A stretch of DNA of 64,000 nucleotides. It comes from WLMZ01 sp963732585. Its GTDB lineage: Bacteria; Actinomycetota; Acidimicrobiia; Acidimicrobiales; Ilumatobacteraceae. The stretch covers positions 1 to 64,000 of the forward strand of contig CAVSZY010000001.1 of NCBI GenBank assembly GCA_963732585.1, written 5' to 3'. The notes below the pieces were generated by a model that was given only the letters and a program-made list of their open reading frames with translations, had not been told where the DNA came from and made no database searches. The position numbers and the translations under genes are program-made. This document shows, piece after piece, positions 62,514 to 64,000 of this stretch (positions are counted from its first letter, which is position 1; each line of letters begins with the position of its first letter).

Positions 62514-63493
62514 TCGATGCTGATGATCTGGCGATGCTTGCCGCCGGCTTCTCGGCGGCGATGACCGACGCCTTGGACGACGGTCGGGCCGCCGACGCAG
62601 CCTTGCGTGACCTGGGGTGGGTCGATCTCTTGATGACGGCACCGAGCCAGGGTGCGGCGATGGCCTTCGCCGAGTTGGGGGCCAGCGGCGCGATCGCGAG
62701 TTTGCTCGACGATGTGCTGCTCGGCGCGCTCGGCCTCGACATCGACATCGACATCGACGGCTCGACGTGCGTTGCCCTACCAGCGCCTCAGGTCGCGCAG
62801 CCACCCGGGCGGCTGATCGACGGCCTGGTGCACGTCGACGGCTTGGTGTCGTCACGCCTCGATGTTGCCGCGCGAGTGGCAATCCCCACCGTCGATGGCG
62901 ACCGGGTGATGATCGTGCTCGCCGACGCCGCATCATTTCGCACTGCTGTCGACGAGGCGCTCGACCCCGGGCAGCCGTATCGACGCCTGCGCGGTGCTGT
63001 TGCCGCCTTCGAATCGCGCGATGTCGCCTCGCCGTTCGGCTGGCCACAGGCCATTGCCGCAGCCCGTTTGGCGTTGGCCTGGCAGCTGATCGGGGCGTCG
63101 CGTCGGATGCTCGAGATGGCCACAACGCACGCTCGCGACCGTGTGCAGTTCGGCAAGCCGATCGCCTCGTTTCAAGCGTTGCGCCACAAGATGGCCGAGG
63201 TCTTGGTGGCGATCGAGGCCGCGCAAGGGGTTGCTGAGGCGGCCATCGAGTCAGACGATCCGTTGGCGGCGACCGCGGCCAAGTCGTTGGCGGGCAAAGC
63301 CGCACGGTTGGCGGCGACCAACGTGCAACAGGTGCTCGCTGGAATCGGCTTCACCACCGAACACCGTTTTCACCTCTACCTCAAGCGAACGATGGTCATC
63401 GACGCCCTGTTTGGCTCGGCGAAAACCCTCCCCGCCGAGATCGGGGCGACGTTGCTCGCCCGTGGCCACGCCCCCCAACTCGTCGAGCTCTGA
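62510..63493 (+). CDS. Acyl-CoA dehydrogenase-like partner subunit
   Basis: This 327-aa protein starts at GTG 62510. The C-terminal ACAD helical domain is clear (THARDRVQFGKPIASFQALR, then VQQVLAGIGFTTEHRFHLYL), while the N-terminal and middle domains are short and no catalytic EGT is present. It contains a DIDIDIDG acidic stretch. It is likely the non-catalytic half of the dimer with the upstream gene. Confidence 0.87.
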   Translation: MIDADDLAMLAAGFSAAMTDALDDGRAADAALRDLGWVDLLMTAPSQGAAMAFAELGASGAIASLLDDVLLGALGLDIDIDIDGSTCVALPAPQVAQPPGRLIDGLVHVDGLVSSRLDVAARVAIPTVDGDRVMIVLADAASFRTAVDEALDPGQPYRRLRGAVAAFESRDVASPFGWPQAIAAARLALAWQLIGASRRMLEMATTHARDRVQFGKPIASFQALRHKMAEVLVAIEAAQGVAEAAIESDDPLAATAAKSLAGKAARLAATNVQQVLAGIGFTTEHRFHLYLKRTMVIDALFGSAKTLPAEIGATLLARGHAPQLVEL

Positions 63494-63591
63494 CCTGCCT
63501 CGGCCGAAACAAGAATGTCCCTCTAGCTTTACGCGAATCGCATTCGCTAAGGTCCGAGGGCGGACACAATGATCCCGGGAGAGGTTGTCCA

Positions 63592-64000
63592 ATGAACACC
63601 GAGGACATGATTTTGATCAGCGTCGATGACCACATCATCGAGCCGCCCGACCTGTTCACCAACCACATCTCCGCCAAGTTCGCCTCCCGCGCCCCGCAGT
63701 TGGTGCGCACCGAGACCGGCACCGACGTCTGGCAGTTTGGCGGCCGCAACATCGAGAACTCGGCGCTCAACGCCGTCGCCGGACGCCCGAAAGCTGAGTA
63801 CGGCCTCGAACCGCAGGGCCTCGATGAGATTCGCCCCGGTTGCTTCGACGTGGTCGAACGGGTGAAGGACATGAGCGCCGGGGGCATGTTGGCCTCGATG
63901 AACTTCCCCTCATTCCCCGGCTTTGCCGCCCGCCTCTTCGCCACCGACGATGCCGAGTTCTCGCTGGCGTTGGTGCAGGCTTACAACGACTGGCACATCG
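63592..64000 (+). CDS. Amidohydrolase-family (TIM-barrel) metal hydrolase, partial
   Basis: The gene runs off the window after 136 codons. It starts at ATG 63592 with a GGGAGAGG site. The opening ISVDDHIIEPPDLFTNHI is the D-x-H-x-x-E-P signature of Amidohydro_2 enzymes, and GGMLASMNFPSFPGFAARLF follows. Members hydrolyse or decarboxylate carbonyl compounds and are common in steroid/aromatic catabolic loci. Confidence 0.85.
   Translation, partial: MNTEDMILISVDDHIIEPPDLFTNHISAKFASRAPQLVRTETGTDVWQFGGRNIENSALNAVAGRPKAEYGLEPQGLDEIRPGCFDVVERVKDMSAGGMLASMNFPSFPGFAARLFATDDAEFSLALVQAYNDWHI

Noticed and set aside
1..64000. tRNA, rRNA or CRISPR array
   Set aside because: No cloverleaf-like sequence, rRNA block or regularly spaced direct repeats were noticed in reading, although a tRNA scan was not possible.

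Overview
The window comes from a high-GC actinobacterium. The density of acyl-CoA ligases, acyl-CoA dehydrogenases, F420-type LLM oxidoreductases and Ksh-like oxygenase parts suggests an Acidimicrobiia-like lineage, but no rRNA or marker gene is present to confirm this. Genes run on both strands with many 4-base GTGA/ATGA overlaps. No tRNA, rRNA or CRISPR array was seen.

Layout. (1) 1-14.4 kb is an accessory, decaying region. It holds toxin-antitoxin pairs (MNT/HepT, HTH + PIN, two Phd/VapC), a wrecked type I restriction locus (hsdM with frameshifts, hsdS cut to its N-terminus beside a broken DUF6431 element), an IS1182-type remnant, a GIY-YIG gene with a stop, a Fic remnant, and a two-component locus of two membrane kinases and two LuxR-type regulators. 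The second kinase lacks the catalytic histidine. (2) 14.4-41.7 kb is a lipid or steroid-like catabolic island: thiolase + DUF35, thioesterases, acyl-CoA/malonyl-CoA ligases, enoyl-CoA hydratases, SDRs, LLM oxidoreductases, a GntR regulator, a TauD dioxygenase and a ferredoxin-type reductase. (3) 41.7-49.0 kb is a second accessory patch: PIN and MazF remnants, a secreted trypsin-like protease with a stand-alone propeptide homologue, a VapBC pair, and an IS110 element inside a broken duplicate of the acyl-CoA ligase at 40.1 kb. (4) 49.0-64.0 kb is again catabolic: several acyl-CoA dehydrogenases (two as adjacent pairs), two TetR regulators with palindromic sites, SDRs, a deacetylase-fold hydrolase, an LLM oxidoreductase, a Rieske oxygenase and the start of an amidohydrolase.

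Main discovery candidates are two in-frame TGA codons that fall exactly on redox-cysteine positions. One is in a thioredoxin-like protein (34116-35255, motif WAPY-U-GC). The other is in a carboxymuconolactone decarboxylase/AhpD-like protein (23245-23755, motif C-H-T-U). Each is followed at about 17-21 nt by a hairpin with a small G-containing apical loop, as in bacterial SECIS elements. Both genes sit in lipid-catabolic operons, so they are read here as probable selenoproteins. By contrast, the TGA codons in the decayed GIY-YIG, Fic and PIN genes fit CGA-to-TGA nonsense changes.

Caution: several otherwise good genes carry apparent single-base insertions (response regulator, kinase 1, decarboxylase, VapC, TetR). 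This could be genuine decay or systematic indel error in the assembly.
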